Both the position numbers and the translations under genes were made by a program. Below are positions 13,300-25,543 of a stretch of 64,000 nucleotides of DNA, piece after piece. The first letter of the stretch is position 1. The number at the start of each line of letters is the position of its first letter. This stretch comes from Parasponia andersonii (lineage: Eukaryota; Streptophyta; Magnoliopsida; Rosales; Cannabaceae). The notes beneath the pieces were generated by a model. It saw only the letters and a list, made by a program, of their open reading frames with translations, searched no databases and had not been told where the DNA came from. The DNA lies in assembly GCA_002914805.1 (NCBI GenBank), contig JXTB01000727.1, positions 80,642-144,641 of the forward strand, read 5' to 3'.

Positions 13300-14240
13300 A
13301 ATCGAGCAAAAGTATTACTAGCACAAGATACCAATTTTAAGAAAGAATTCAAATTTGATCACGTGCGGCCTATCCTTAAGGATATGGAAAACTTTTCTAC
13401 AAATTTGATCACACTAGTCTTGTAAAGGAAAAACGGTAACTTTGTATCTTCATAATCTAAGTTGTCCGCCTTAGAGGCTCCTACAACGATATATCATAGT
13501 TTTTCTACACTTGATCTTAATACAACTGATGAGGAAATTGGTGATGATTCATCTTAACGACCTATTGGAGTGAAGAAAGCCGAAGGCAAAAGAAAAAATG
13601 ATGCAGATATGTCACAATTTATTGAGACTATACATCAAAATAATCAGGAACTCCTTGAAATACTAAAAAAAGGCACCTCCGATAGGCAACAAAATTATGA
13701 AGTTCAAATCTTAGTGCTCAAAATGAGTCCAAAAAATTAAGAGTCACTGAATATCGTAAGGATAATAAAATATTATAAACTAATTTAGAATCCATAAAGG
13801 ATCTGAACATAGATGAGTTTGTGCCAAGTAAGCAGTCAAGAATCTTGAGAAAAAGTACTTAACAACAAGGAGAAGGATTTCAAAATACCTCAAATATTTT
13901 TGGACAATTTTCACTAATCTTGAGAGTTTCGGAGATGCTATCCTGCCATACTAAATCATATGTATCGGTTATGTTGTATTTTCTATGTTGTATTCGCCAC
14001 ATTTTTTTTAACATATGCTATCTTTTTTTTTCCCCTTTTTTAACTCTATGAATTTGTAATTTCATGTTCTCTGCTTTTATCTACTAAGTTGTAATGAAAG
14101 TTTTATTTTGTTAAATGTAATTGAGTGTTTGGTTATTTTATTAATTTTTTAGCATTATATACACAATTTTAATTAATTATAAATATGTAACATTTTTTTT
14201 ATCAAGAAGTTGAAACTATTAAATTAATTAATCATTGTCT
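13300..14240 (+). mobile_element. PIF/Harbinger ORF1 relic
   Basis: Decayed copy of the MYB/SANT-like, NAM-associated ORF1 protein of PIF/Harbinger elements (often annotated as 'glutathione S-transferase T3-like'). Recognisable pieces are EFKFDHVRPILK-D near 13,345 (usually EH-W-IL), then RPIGVKKAEGKRK near 13,560 and FIETIHQNNQELLEILKKGTSDRQQNYE just after, matching the family's RP-G-KKAK and LL-ILKKG-S-RQQ pattern. The frame contains stops and shifts. The following 3' untranslated part is also conserved in the inverted relic at 27,720-28,500. No terminal inverted repeat or nuclease ORF is visible. Confidence 0.6.
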
Positions 14241-14519
14241 CAATTTGTAATACCCCCTAGATTATCTATATGACTATATAGGTCAAACTAAGATGTATTA
14301 TTTTTTTTATAAACCATCACTTTAGTTTTGTTAAAAAAAAGGGGTCAATTTAAACTTTCCAAACTCTAAAATAAAAGAAACTGTGTGGTATTACTTTTTG
14401 GAAGTGTCTTTACAAAATGTACAACCAATAAATCGTTATCAGTTTATCTTACCATCAGCAATAATATTTACAACACATTAAAGTATCGAAATAATAATAA
14501 GTTTTAACTCAAAAACGAT

Positions 14520-15270
14520 ATAAAACGAAGGTAATCAAACCCCTACCTCAATAGAATAGCGACACCACGCTATTAGGTCTTTAAAGTGTCGTTGACGATC
14601 GCCCGGAGGGTCGGGAACCAATTCCAAGCCCTCGATCGTCCTCGTGCGAAAGATCAACTTTCTCACCGGAGCTTCAATTCCACAAACGGACCTCTTCACT
14701 GAATTCCTAGCACCCAAAATAGTTAGGTTAGACATATGACTTGTCCAATTCGGGTCCAGATCCACACCAGATCGGTGGCACGCAAAACGGCAAAATCTCG
14801 ACCGTCCGATCTCGATTTTTGTGCCGATCACCAAACTACACAATATATATATCAAACTTCTCCATTTTCCGAGTACATTCCGAAAATGCAGTTAAAAATA
14901 CAATCCAACGGTCGGATCGAGAACAACACCCAAAAATGGCAACTTTCAATCCGGACAAAATGGAGTTGAGATATATATATCTTGATGATGCTTGCGACGA
15001 TACGAATCCAACGGGACCAGTTTGGAGTCATATGGACACCGGAATCGTCGCTGGTGACCGAATTTCCGAAATGGGTCCAATCGGCTTTAATGGCTTTTTC
15101 CGGCGACACAGGCGGCGGCAGCAAGCGGCGATAGGCGGCGGAGCTTCGTGGCGGCGAGGCGAGGCGACGCCGGTCGGTGGGCAGCCCGGACGGCGGCTGG
15201 GCGGCAGCGTGGCTCCCTTTGGCCGAGAGAGAGAGAGAGACGATATAATCAGATTTTTTTTTTTTTTTGG
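14520..15270 (-). mobile_element. Gypsy-type LTR fragment 3 (inverted)
   Basis: Reverse complement of the sequence in LTR 4 (roughly 23,600-24,370), similar over about 700 bp at roughly 85% by eye. Shared landmarks include the 'ggaattgaagctcc' and 'ggaattggttcccga' blocks. The GC-rich portion (15,090-15,230) retains many CpGs, so this is one of the younger copies. Open frames here on both strands (14,535-14,855; 14,741-15,367; 14,852-15,274) are composition artefacts, not genes. It is truncated and has no gag-pol. Confidence 0.55.
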
Positions 15271-16150
15271 TCAAAAGACCATTTTGCCCTTAAAGAAATT
15301 GGGTTTTTACATTCACCTTCTCTTTTACCTTATTCTACGTTTTTGTTGCTACCACTGGCGTAGATAAAAGTATAAGTGAGGTTTCAATAGCCTATATCTC
15401 GACTTTCTTTGTCTCTTTAACCTTGATGAGGTACTCGGTGAAGCCGATTGCAGAGAAGTAGATTCCAAGTCCGAATCTATGTTTGATTTTCTCTTTCTTG
15501 AAGTCCACAACATTTTAACCATTTCAATCGATTTGGAGGAAAGTATTTGAAAGATCCATGGGAAGGTTTTGTAGCAATGAAAAGGGAGGGAATGGTTAGG
15601 GTGCCCAAGTGGTTTTTGGACATTTTTACAGAGTTTTTCCTGGTCCATAATTGGGGGAGTAGAGTTTTTCCCGGTCCCTTGTACATTTTTTTCAAATTTT
15701 TTTTTAAAAACAATTGAAAAATAGAGCTAAAAAGCTCTCACAGATCAATCATAGGGCACTTTGGACATGCATTTTGTTGCCTGGAGTTTCTTAGAATTGT
15801 CATTACAAGTAGACAACTACAAATTCTTAAACTTGTGGTTCTGAAGTTGTTTATTCCCCCTGAAATTGACTTTGAATCAGAGGAAAAAAATCCGTAAGGC
15901 TTTCATTATTTCTAAGAGTACTACTCAAAATTGATTTATCAATTGATGATAAAAGTAGCATTACAAGTATTGATCCCTTCAAGAACTTGTAAATTTTAGT
16001 TTTCTGTATAATAATAAAAACTACATACCATAGATAGTATTGCTAATTGAAATTAAGTAACAGCGAGTGCATTTTGCAAGGATCTTTTCATTTTTATTTT
16101 ATTAAGTGATAATGACGCCATTACCAAAATGCAAGACGAAACTGACAAGG
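15271..16150. other. Unassigned stretch
   Basis: No family recognised. A 99-codon open frame (15,349-15,648, -) and an overlapping frame up to 15,713 show no domain I know. A serine-rich tail in the former could be chance. This stretch may be the remainder of the inverted LTR or unrelated insertion debris. Confidence 0.4.
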
Positions 16151-16156
16151 AAAGTG

Positions 16157-16812
16157 TTGGAAATAAGAGATTTTTAAGGTTAAAAATGCTAGAAAGGCTA
16201 AGGAAGAAACTAGAGAGAATTTTGGTAGAAGAGAAGAATTTGTATTATTATTTAAATTGTTTCTATTTTACTTGATACAAAATGGGGAGATGAGCACTCT
16301 GTTTATACTACTCTAAGGATGATTCTAGATACTCCATGTAACCTTCATCACCTAATTAATTATACAAAATACAAGAGTAATCTAGTAAATATTACTCTAG
16401 AAACTTGGATATTAAACTATAGGCTATTACTCTACATTCGGAAGCATAATGACCATATCTCTGACAGTTGTGACACTTGATTTGAGACTTGTCATGCCAA
16501 CGTCGTAGATTACCTCTTCCACGACCTCTTGTCAAACTTTCTCGTCCATCTTCACTTTCATAATTGTTGTTAAAGCATTCTCTTCCTCCTCTTCCACGTC
16601 CACGACCTCTTCCTTGGCCACGGCCTCTTCCAGTCCTCTTCTATTATCGGAATCTTCTTCTTTCTCTTGGAGTTGAGTCTTAAGGAACTGCTCATTGAAA
16701 TTTTGCATCTTCTTTTTCTTTTTTTTGTGGGCTTGCAAGGAATCAAAGAGTTATTTTATCGTCATAACTCTTAAGTCTTTAGTTTCTTCAATGACAATAA
16801 CAATATTATCGA
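16157..16812 (-). mobile_element. Ty1/copia relic: LTR plus gag fragment
   Basis: Fossil on the minus strand. About 16,440-16,812 matches copia gag (UBN2-type): an EE-KDL block near the right end, a SLQAH-like segment, a basic/acidic RGRG-type region, and a CCHC zinc knuckle (KCHNCQRYGHYASEC) near 16,450-16,490. To its left lies a ~281-bp LTR-like sequence (16,157-16,437) that on the minus strand begins TGTAGAG, contains a TATAAAC box followed by an ACAAATTCTTCTCT-type leader, and ends TTCCAACA. Pol is absent and the element is broken in several places. The gag side stops about 20 bp before the NLR fragment. Confidence 0.6.
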
Positions 16813-16834
16813 ATTTTGGATCTAACGATCGAAG

Positions 16835-16998
16835 AATCTAACATCCATCGTGTTGGTTTCCGTGAACTGAATATTAGTTCGATGCCAAAGAAATTCAGAG
16901 ACAGGCTTTTGGTAAATGAAGACGGACTTGAAGGGAAAGATTTCTATAAGGTACGCCACATTCCCTCCATCACATTCTTGAAAACGCGTATAGGATAG
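16835..16998 (+). pseudogene. 3' end of a CNL resistance gene (NLR fragment)
   Basis: Only the last part of a CNL gene remains. From 16,868 to the stop at 16,998 it encodes the same C terminus as NLR-1 (ELNISSMPKKFRD, VNEDGLEGKDFYKVRHIPSITF) with few substitutions. It starts in the last LRR. Relative to NLR-1 (31,921-31,987) about 45 bp between 'catcgtgttggt' and 'gaattgaatatt' is missing, so even this stub has an internal deletion. CC, NB-ARC and nearly all LRRs are absent, and a copia gag relic on the opposite strand takes their place. It is the left edge of duplication copy A. It cannot make a resistance protein. Confidence 0.85.
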
Positions 16999-19130
16999 AG
17001 TTGGATCTTCAAGTCATTTCAACTACATTTTTGCATGGTACTCTTCATAAGCTCTATGTACAATAACAGCTTCCTTGAGGTAGCTGATTATTCATGTCAT
17101 AGTTTTAAATCCTCACTAATGTTTTTATTGTTCTGTGTACCTAGTTATATAAATTAGTGTATTGTCATATTTATCCTATTATGCATTCCTGGACTTGTTA
17201 TTATTAACATTGGCTTTGTTGGATTAAATACAACGTTAAATTACAATAATACTTTGTTGTACTCATCCATGGTTTGATTTAGGAATGCAATTATAAGTGC
17301 TTCCAATTGCATGTTCTAGCTTTATTAAGGGCTTCAACTCTCTAGTTAATCTGGGCGCTAATTTCATTGATTTGTTCTACTAAATTGGACCCTTATCATG
17401 TAGGAATAGTTTTGATTATACTATTAAGACCATCATGTACTTAATTACCGTTTACACTAGAGAAAATCGATATTACTAAATAAAAACGCAATAATAAGAA
17501 TTAATACTCTGCTTTTGGTCCTCTGTTTTACATTACAAATCTAGAAGGAAATTCTCTTTTAGTGTATTCCTGTTAAGTACTTATTTTCCTCGAGTTCCAG
17601 ATATCCCTCATATTCTTGTACGTCAGTCTAGTAAGTATGAATAGATTTCATAGTAGTCTGTACCCCTAATATTTTATTAATTTGTTTGTGCACATTAGCA
17701 ATTTTTAAGAGAGAGTAGACATTCAATTTACTTTTCCTTTTCTTTTTCAATCTCCTAATTTTCTCTCGTTTATTCCTGTGGAATATGTTCTTAAAAAAAA
17801 GGAGACAGAGAAACACAACAAAGTGCAAAAAGAATATCAATAGAGAACTCTGTTAGTACTATTTTTAAATAACATCGTGTGTGTACCACGTAAAAGATTG
17901 AAATACGACGAAGTGCATCTCCACCACTAACTAGCACTATTTTTATGTTATCTAATTACATGGAGCGTTACTAGGAGAATGAGTTATTAGGAACTCGAAA
18001 ATTAACCTCCAAACTTCACTTCGTGTAATTACAAAGTGGACAGTTACTTTTTATGTTTAACGGTTTAGGATTTAGATCACTTCCCCTAGAAATGGTGAAA
18101 ATGCATGCTAATCTATTATGCCGAGACAGCTTCATGGCAAAAGACAAAAGCAAAACAGCCAACATTATGCCAAAGCATCCTCAAAATTGCGCGTGCCTAT
18201 TCCACATCCAAATCAATGGATAATGTTGCCTTATGTTGCTTTTTATCTAAAAAGAGGGGAAAAAAAATTACAACATCAACATTGGAAATGTAGAAGTGCG
18301 CATTAAATATAGATCCGCCTCTTTCTTCTTCATGAGTGGTGACTCTTTATAAGCGGGTCAACTAGTTCTATTATAATAAGTTGATCGTGATTGATATTCA
18401 TTATTGAGTTACATATAATTATATTTTATTTTTGTGATCAGTTTTGATTATAGGGATATTCAAACTTTCTCATAATGTGGCAGGTAGAGCTCCATTAATA
18501 TTTACCAATTTTAGGGAATATATGTGGCATTTTCCTAAAATTAATACATTCACTGTATAATAAGCAAATATCTATATAATCAAAACTAAATTTTGGTCCG
18601 CAATTCAAATTGCAATGATCAATGGATACACAAGTGTTATATAAATATATATATCAAATATTTTGATATAACATTTGTCAAAAAAATATTTACTTAAATT
18701 AGGCTCGCTTAGCTTAGACATATTTCTATATTTCTATATGGTCCATGGATACACAAGTGGTATATAAGCTCAACTAGTGTATAAGATAAGTCTCTACAAC
18801 AATACACAAACATTTTGTGCAGCCTTAACTCGCTTGCTGCAATATACTCACAAACTGATCGTAAAGAAAGTGCAGTTTTTTGTTTTTTTTTTCTGCGTCG
18901 AAATGTAACAAAAAACATGCAGGGTACATGATATCATTGTTGAGTTAAATAGTCGAATCAACTTACGGAAAAAAAAAACAAAAAAGAGACATAAGATAAC
19001 AGTTTTTGAATTCATTCATTATTATCATGAAATAGTTTTAGAAGTTTTTTTTTTTTTTCTTGAGGGGAAAGTAGTTTTAGAAGTTATGTTCCAAAGAATG
19101 CATATTTTCATACATTTAGAAAAAAAAAAA
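16999..19130. other. NLR 3' flank, copy A, no gene
   Basis: Non-coding flank, nearly identical to 32,120-34,200 in its first 1.4 kb. Two overlapping 62-codon open frames at 18,105-18,306 have no recognisable similarity. The first is also open in copy B, but at such high DNA identity that is not evidence of coding. A short phrase, 'gatacacaagtg(g/t)tatata', occurs twice (18,625 and 18,749). Confidence 0.6.
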
Positions 19131-20624
19131 ATATATATCACTTAAGATCCCAACCTTTCCTCGATGTGTTACTTAAGTCCCCTTTTTTTTTTTTTTTACG
19201 TAGCATTAAACTCTCCGATCTTTCGTTTTTGTAACACGTTGGTCCTTTTTACTCATTTCTATTCCATTGCTCTGTTAATTATCACGTGCCAGGCACATGT
19301 TTTGTTCACCATCCAATGACACAACCTGGAATTTTAGAAAAAAAGAGGAAAAAAGAAAGAAAAAGAAAAAAAAAAAAAGAAAAAAGACAAAGCAGTGGCT
19401 ATGAGGTCGTGTTCTTCGTTCAAATTGGAGGAAACAAGAGCTCAAAACGTTCTTCACAATAAGTAGAGGAGAAAATGTTTCTAAGATGAACACTTCCAAA
19501 GCTATCAAGTCTTTCTCGTGAATCCTCTACATTTGATAATCTTATCCTTATAAAAGATACCACAAACAGACAATGGAGTAAAAGACCTGAACCTCAGAGA
19601 TAGATGTAAACACCAAAGGTTATTATACACGGTCATGATTTTATAATATTATACGTTCAAGTTTCAACCAATTAAATGATGAGGAATGAAACCACAAGGC
19701 TCATGAATATGGTAATAATTTAGTGTTTATGCATATTTATGCCTAAAGAAGTGTTACAGGCAGTAGGCTTAAACCGGCCAACATTGCACAATCATCTCAA
19801 ACTGAGATTACTCTGTAAATCACAACCAGTTCAAACAAATAGTCAAACTGTTGTCTAGCTGAAAGGTCAAAAAACCAATAAGTTCAAAGTGGAGCCAAAA
19901 GCACAAACCTTTGCTCCGTTTGGAATCCGGATTTTAAAGGAAAAAAATTACAAGGAAAAATTCATGAAAAAATAAAGAGGAAAATGATTTTCCTAAAAGC
20001 TTATAGAACTTTATTTTCACACATTTAGTTTTACTAATTAATGTGTCAATATTTTATATACTAGAAAATAACATCAAGTTAAGCTTTGCTTTTGTTGAAA
20101 AAAAATTTCAATCATCTTTCGTTTCAAATCAAACAAGAAAAAATAGAATTCCTAGAAATTTTTTTATCTTCACTCCAAAAATCTAGGTTCTTAAGGAGCC
20201 TTATTTCTTTACTGTTAGATAACGACAATTGTAGATCCATGATTCGACGAAAGTAATCACGAAGATAGTGAAAAATTTGCAAAGAAGCACGACACTTCGG
20301 ATCGAGTCCCATTGGCAATCCCTCCGACAACCTTAAAGTAGGTACATGAATCGTTGCAGCTAAGCTGAGAGTTAGACGGTGAAGAAGCTGAGGTGAAGAG
20401 AGGTTTCCATGGAATTGAGCATTTGAACAGGCTGGACATAACTCCAGATTTTTCCCCAGTTTGAAGGAATAAGACGATCTCTCACAGAGCATTTGGACAG
20501 AAATAAGTAAAAGGACCAATGCGATATAAAAACAAAAGATTATGGAGTTGAATTTTACGAAAAAAAGAATGAGGACTTAAGTGATACATTAGGAAATGTT
20601 GGAGATCCTAGGTGATATTTTCCC
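19131..20624. mobile_element. MULE-like element with long TIRs, copy A
   Basis: The left end (19,131-19,250) and right end (20,511-20,624) are inverted repeats of roughly 110 bp, imperfect, built on phrases such as 'tatcacttaagatccc', 'acttaagtcc', 'atctttcgtttttgtaa' and 'cgttggtcc' with their inverses on the right. Weaker inverted similarity continues inwards ('tttctgtccaaatgc'- and 'ttcaaattgg'-type phrases, clearer in copy B). Long TIRs with a ~1-1.5 kb interior and no transposase fit a non-autonomous MULE. An open frame of 131 codons (20,124-20,519, -) has a hydrophobic start but no known domain. I found no clean TSD. Confidence 0.6.
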
Positions 20625-21235
20625 AAATGAAAAAAAAAAAAAAAACTCCCTAGAAGATGAAATGACTATTTGGTCCTTATCTTAGTAGAATTAGTGTTGA
20701 GGATAAAAAATACATTTAAATACAAAATAATAAATGAGAGGTCAAATTAATATTGATGGGTAGACACGGAGCAAAACGAAATGACTAGCTACTCAAGAAA
20801 CAGAAAAAGAGGCTTATTGTTATTTTTCAAATTAGTGCAGAGTTTTAGAGTTGTATTATGAAATGAATTTCTAAATATTTTCTACCACGTTTGGACCCTG
20901 AATTCATTATCAAAGGGCCTTAGTTTTTCCAACTAATTAAAAATCAAACAATGTGTCTTTTTTTTTTTCCATATTTTTGTTAGTTAAAATGTACAAGTAT
21001 AAATTCTGCTCATACACTCCAATGTAAATTCACACAAAACAATTAGTATAGATTTAGGAGTTAGAATATTGAACTTATGACGATTTGTTATTAAGTCTAT
21101 GCTAAGTATTAAAATTGGTCAATTCTAATTTTATCTTAACAACAAAAATATAGATTTTAGAGAAATAAAATAAAAGAAACTAAACTATCATGCAAATGAA
21201 TAAAAGACAAATCAATAAGAAAAATGTCTAGATTT
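20625..21235. other. Duplicated intergenic DNA, copy A
   Basis: Aligns with 35,328-35,965. AT-rich, with nothing coding. Confidence 0.55.
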
Positions 21236-21239
21236 ATTA

Positions 21240-21660
21240 GTTCCCTAACCATTCTCTTGTAATACTATTTCTCATCGACACATTGAAGTGTCAGCGAAAG
21301 TCTTGAAAATGTGTCGTTAAAATTTTTTTGACTTTTGTCAACATGTTTTTCCATCAGTAGCCATCGTCGGTAAAACACCATAACTAAAAGTAAGTTATTG
21401 ACGAAAAATAACACGCATCGATAAAAATCACTTTTGCAGATGTGTCACTAGCTTTTACTGATGCATTAGTTGCATCGGCAAAAGTCTTGTGTCAGTGAAA
21501 GAGTGACTAAATTTAGAGCTTGGTTAATGATTTGCCAACACAGAATATGCATCGACAAATATTAGACTTTTGCCGATGAGTATTTTTCACGTCGAAAAGC
21601 TTTTAAAACTTTAAAACAAGAACTTTCACTGATGCTAAAAGTACTTTGGTAAAAGCCTTT
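21240..21660. mobile_element. CACTA-type subterminal region, copy A
   Basis: A dense array of short direct and inverted copies of a 'gacttttgccgatg / catcggcaaaagtc' motif over ~400 bp, the pattern of CACTA subterminal repeats. The matching copy B region begins with CGCTACAAAGAATAAGAC at 35,972, close to a CACTACAA terminal sequence. No transposase is present. It is an old remnant that predates the duplication. Confidence 0.45.
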
Positions 21661-21815
21661 TTCTTTTTTAATTAACTCTTTTATGATGATATTGTGCGTT
21701 AGAAAAGCTACTAATTAAAAATTTTTTAATTTAATAAAACTATTATTTAATGTTTCACAATAAGAGATACATAATCATAATCGAAGTTTTTAAAACGCAA
21801 GTATAAAAAATATAA

Positions 21816-23290
21816 CACTACAAAAAATTGGCTAATTTTCCTCATTCTATTACTAAGAAAGCAATATACTACGTTATTAATACTACGTCATTTGGAGTAA
21901 TAAATCACATGGTATTAAACTCATGTCACGTTGTATAAAAGTTTCATTTGGAGTAATAAATCACATGGTATTAAACTCACGTCACGTTGTACAAAAGTGA
22001 CGTAACATGTCCTAAAACCAAGCGCTTTTATATTAAACAATGTGGCCGCTATTACATACCATGTCGCTTTTAGGGTGAGCGACGTGATATATAGGTACCA
22101 CGCCGCTCACTCCAGAAGCGATATGGTAAGGCCTTAAATTAGATAGGGTCGTGCTCGGCCTCGGCAGTCTTCTTCTCCAAGCAGACCTGAGAGTGTGAAA
22201 TCGCCTTCTCTATCCCCACCTTCGAGTTTTCCAGCCAAATCACCACTATTTTAGGTGATTTTTGTTGCTTTTTCTTCCTTTTAATGAGACGAACATTTCT
22301 ATAAGGTTTTCTTTTAGGATCTATAAGTGTTTATAGCTATATTTTATTCTAAAAAAATTTAAATTTTCTCGGCTCATCGTTGCAAAATCCGACCATTATG
22401 TGATTTTTTTTTTGTTTTTCATGTGTATTAGGTACGTTCTTGATCAATATTATAGATTCTCCTTCAATTTTTACTTGAAACATACTATTTTTGGTAATTT
22501 ATATATTTTTATGAATTTTTACCTATTTTTCCGAATTTTTTAAATTTATTTTGCTAGTTATTTGAATGATAATTTTAGGTTTTTAAATTAGTTCCTTTAC
22601 ACTAGTAATTGCAATATGAGAGGACTATGTACAATGTATATTAAAATTTTTCTATATACATTAAGTTTTAATTTGTGATAATGTGTAATATTTATAATGT
22701 TTTATAGTATAGTTAATGTAATTTTAGTGATGAATTTGATTATATTTTCATAGAGTATTGTCAATTTAGAGATAAATATAAACTTTTGACACTTGGTAAG
22801 TAGAATATATAATAATATTTTAGTTAATGTTTGGTTTTGAGAATTTTTGAGATTAAATTCTTGAACATGGTTAATGCGATTATAATATACTTAATTATTG
22901 TTAAATTAGAGATAATTATATCAATAAGATACTTGGTTACTGGATGAAAGTTTGCATAAAATATTAGTACCTTAAATATGAATATTGTTGGGAAATTAAG
23001 GTTTTATTTTCACTCACTCTTATATTGAAGATAATAAACATTTGATTTAGTACTAACGATTTAACTTGAATGTGTAGTAAAATAGCTTTAAAAGTTTTAA
23101 CTCAAGCTGATCAAGGGAAGTATTATGTTCAACATGCAATTTTGAATGTTATGCTTTAACTTAGATCGTATGATTTAACATTTATATATGGAGGAAGTTT
23201 ATGTAATAACTAAGCTTTATTTTATGCTGTAATTCACTTGATTTCTTCCTATACTGACCCAAATGACGGTAAGGTCTTATTCTTGATGGA
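21816..23290 (+). mobile_element. CACTA element 5' part, copy A
   Basis: Begins CACTACAAAAAATTGGC, a typical CACTA (En/Spm) terminus, followed by subterminal repeats with 'acgtc' and 'gcgacgtg' motifs and an internal near-duplicate of ~55 bp (from about 21,894 and 21,946). A leader-like region follows from 22,140. The homologous copy B element carries a TNP2 transposase further on. Here the interior after 22,986 is replaced by a piece of copia LTR and unrelated sequence, so no transposase survives. Confidence 0.6.
22986..23120 (+). mobile_element. Copia LTR stub (SIRE-like), copy A
   Basis: First ~135 bp of the same LTR as at 37,641 and 43,046, starting TGTTGG and preceded by the same AATAT (22,981-22,985). 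It marks the same insertion event as the large copia element in copy B. The rest of the element is missing here. Fossil. Confidence 0.8.
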
Positions 23291-23292
23291 AA

Positions 23293-25543
23293 TGTTGGGT
23301 GTTTGAATATAACTGAAAGATTTGGTCAATATAACTTGGAATGAAATTATAAAAATCCGGATTTTGGGAGGGTAATTTGGACAATTTACTAATTTTCTAG
23401 ATAAAATATTGTGGGGATTAAATTATAAAATTTTTGTGTAGAGGGACTAAATTATAATTTTTGGGGGACTAGATTGATAGAGATTTGAAATTTAGGAACT
23501 TATGTGAAATTTATGAAAAATTGTACAACCCTATAAGACAGGGCCACATGCCCTGTCCTTTTCTTTTCTCTCTCTCTCTCTTCTCCCCCGACTTTTCCCT
23601 CTCTCTCTATGCGTTTCTCGGCCGCATCACCGGAGGAAGCCACGATCGCCGCTCCAGCCATCGTGTGCCCGCACCACTGACCGGCAAAGGATCCCCGTGC
23701 TACGCCGAAGCTCAGCTACCCCTTGCTAGCCATCACCATCGTCTAGTTCGCCAGAAGACCTCCATCGAAGCCGTTGGAGCCGTTTTGGTTTTATCGTCAC
23801 CGGCGACGATTCCGGCCACCATTCGACCTCCAACTAGTTCCGTTGGATTCGTCTCATCTCAAGAATCATCAAGGTATTTATATATCTCAACCCTATTTTG
23901 CCCGAATTGAAAGTTGCCATTTTTGGATATTTTGAGTTTAAGTTTGACTTTTTGATCTGGCTGTTGGATTGAGTTTTGTTGTCATTTTTGGATTGTACTC
24001 AAAAAATGGAGAAGTTTGATACATATATTGCCTATGTTTAGTGATCGGCATGAAAATTGAGATCGGACAGTCGAGATTTATCTCGTTTTGCATGCTACCG
24101 ACCTGGTGTGGGCCCGGATCCGAATTGGACAAATTATATGTCTAATCTAACTATTTTCGGTGCTAAGAATTTAGCAAAGAGGTCAGTTTGTGGAATTGAA
24201 GCTCCAGTGAGAAGTTGGTCTTTCGCAAGAGGACGATCGAGAGCTTGGAATTGGTTCCCGATCCTCTAGGCGATCGTCAATGGCACCTTAAGGATTTGAT
24301 AGTGTGGTATTGCTATTCGAGCGAGGTAGGGACTTAATTACATCTTGTTTATATCGTTTTTGGATAAAATTTATTTTCTGCAATATATGAGAATAAATGT
24401 GATTTTTGGTTTTTCGAATATCTGTGATGGGAATTGGTTGTATGAGATATATATTGTATTGCTCTGAGAATTTTCTGAGTGCAGGTTATTCTAGATATAT
24501 TAAAAAAGGGGCTGTTATGCTGCCCGTTTTTCTATAAAGACCTAGTATGCTGATTTTACTGAAAAACCAGAGCATGATTATTTTCACACTTCAATTTTGT
24601 ATTGCACGTGACATAGGATCATACATGAGTACTATGTTAGCATCGTAGGTTATTGTATGGTGCTGCATGCCCCACTGTCGGTGAAAGTCCATAAACTCGC
24701 ACGAGGTTTTGTTACTTCTGATTACCTCCCCATTTGGCAGGCGTAGGCAATTCAATTGCCCCTCCAGGTTTGGTAGGCAACACACCGGTGTCCCCTCCGG
24801 GTATGGGCTTAGGTATCAGGCAGGCTGTTAGGCATACTTAGTACCATTATCCTGGGTTTCCACAGATGAGAGGATGAGAGCTCATAGGTATGAGTTGATT
24901 TGTGTCATGTGCATATGAATTGAATGGTTTTGATTACACTGCTTTTATATATATATGGATTTCCAGTTTGGATTATATATATATATATATGTATGTTTTG
25001 GACTAAATTAACCATGCAGGAATTTCCCATCACTAAAATATTTTCGATCGAGGTAATTATTTTTCCTACTAGGCATTTTATGCTCATTCCCTTACCTTCT
25101 TTCTCAGGTGGTGTCCAGTACGATCTTGGTGATCAAGAGGAGTGAGAGGTCATCTTGATTTCAGTTCATCTCTTGGTAATGCTAGAAGTTTGTCGTCTTG
25201 GTGTTTAGATTATTAGGGTCTTGTATTAGTATTGAACTAAGATTACTGCTTTCTATTTTGTCTGCGAATTTATGTATGCCATTCTAGTATTTGACTTTTG
25301 TTGTGGATGATGGTGATGCTTGGGCTTTTATGTGACTTCGTAAGTTTTAATTATTATTCACTCTATGTTTAATGGTATATACGAATTGTGGGAGTGGTTC
25401 ACATAATGAAATTCCGATTATTTTATTTAAATGGACCGTTTTTATAAAAACTAGAACTTTTGGCACTTTTCAAATAAATCAATAAATTTTCCACTTTTGT
25501 GACATTCCCCTTCTGTCACTGGCCCGGATTTTGGGTCGCGACA
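23293..25543 (+). mobile_element. Gypsy-type solo LTR 4
   Basis: Best-defined member of the family: about 2.25 kb, from TGTTGGGTG at 23,293 to GGTCGCGACA at 25,543, flanked by a 4-bp GAAA on each side (23,289-23,292; 25,544-25,547). It has a GC-rich block at 23,620-23,840, and a core shared with the other four copies at 24,100-24,330. No PBS, gag or pol follows, so it is a solo LTR. Open frames at 23,485-23,910 and 24,057-24,269 fall inside it and are not genes. The four-base duplication is one shorter than the usual five, so the exact ends are tentative. Confidence 0.55.

Larger units (their letters stand above)
16835..23120. repeat. Segmental duplication, copy A
   Basis: Collinear with 31,920-37,776 in the same orientation: NLR 3' end, ~2 kb of flank, a MULE-like element, two CACTA-type ends and the first ~135 bp of a copia LTR. 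By eye the first ~1.4 kb after the NLR stop is about 98% identical, while 22,140-22,340 is about 86% identical to its partner, with highly similar patches between (19,606-19,730 has about one difference). Copy A is longer mainly because it keeps ~350 bp (about 19,745-20,090) inside the MULE-like element and ~45 bp near 18,335 that copy B lacks. Confidence 0.9.

Noticed and set aside
14535-15367. Overlapping open frames of 106, 208 and 140 codons on both strands
   Set aside because: They lie in the GC-rich part of an inverted LTR that recurs at 23.6-24.4 kb; the frames are not conserved there and show no domain.
18105-18306. Two overlapping 62-codon frames, the first also open at 33,225-33,464
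   Set aside because: Shared only because the duplicated DNA is ~98% identical; no start context, splice signals or known similarity.
23485-23910. 141-codon open frame (+)
   Set aside because: It falls within solo LTR 4, in the GC-rich block, and is Ser/Pro/His-rich with no family match.
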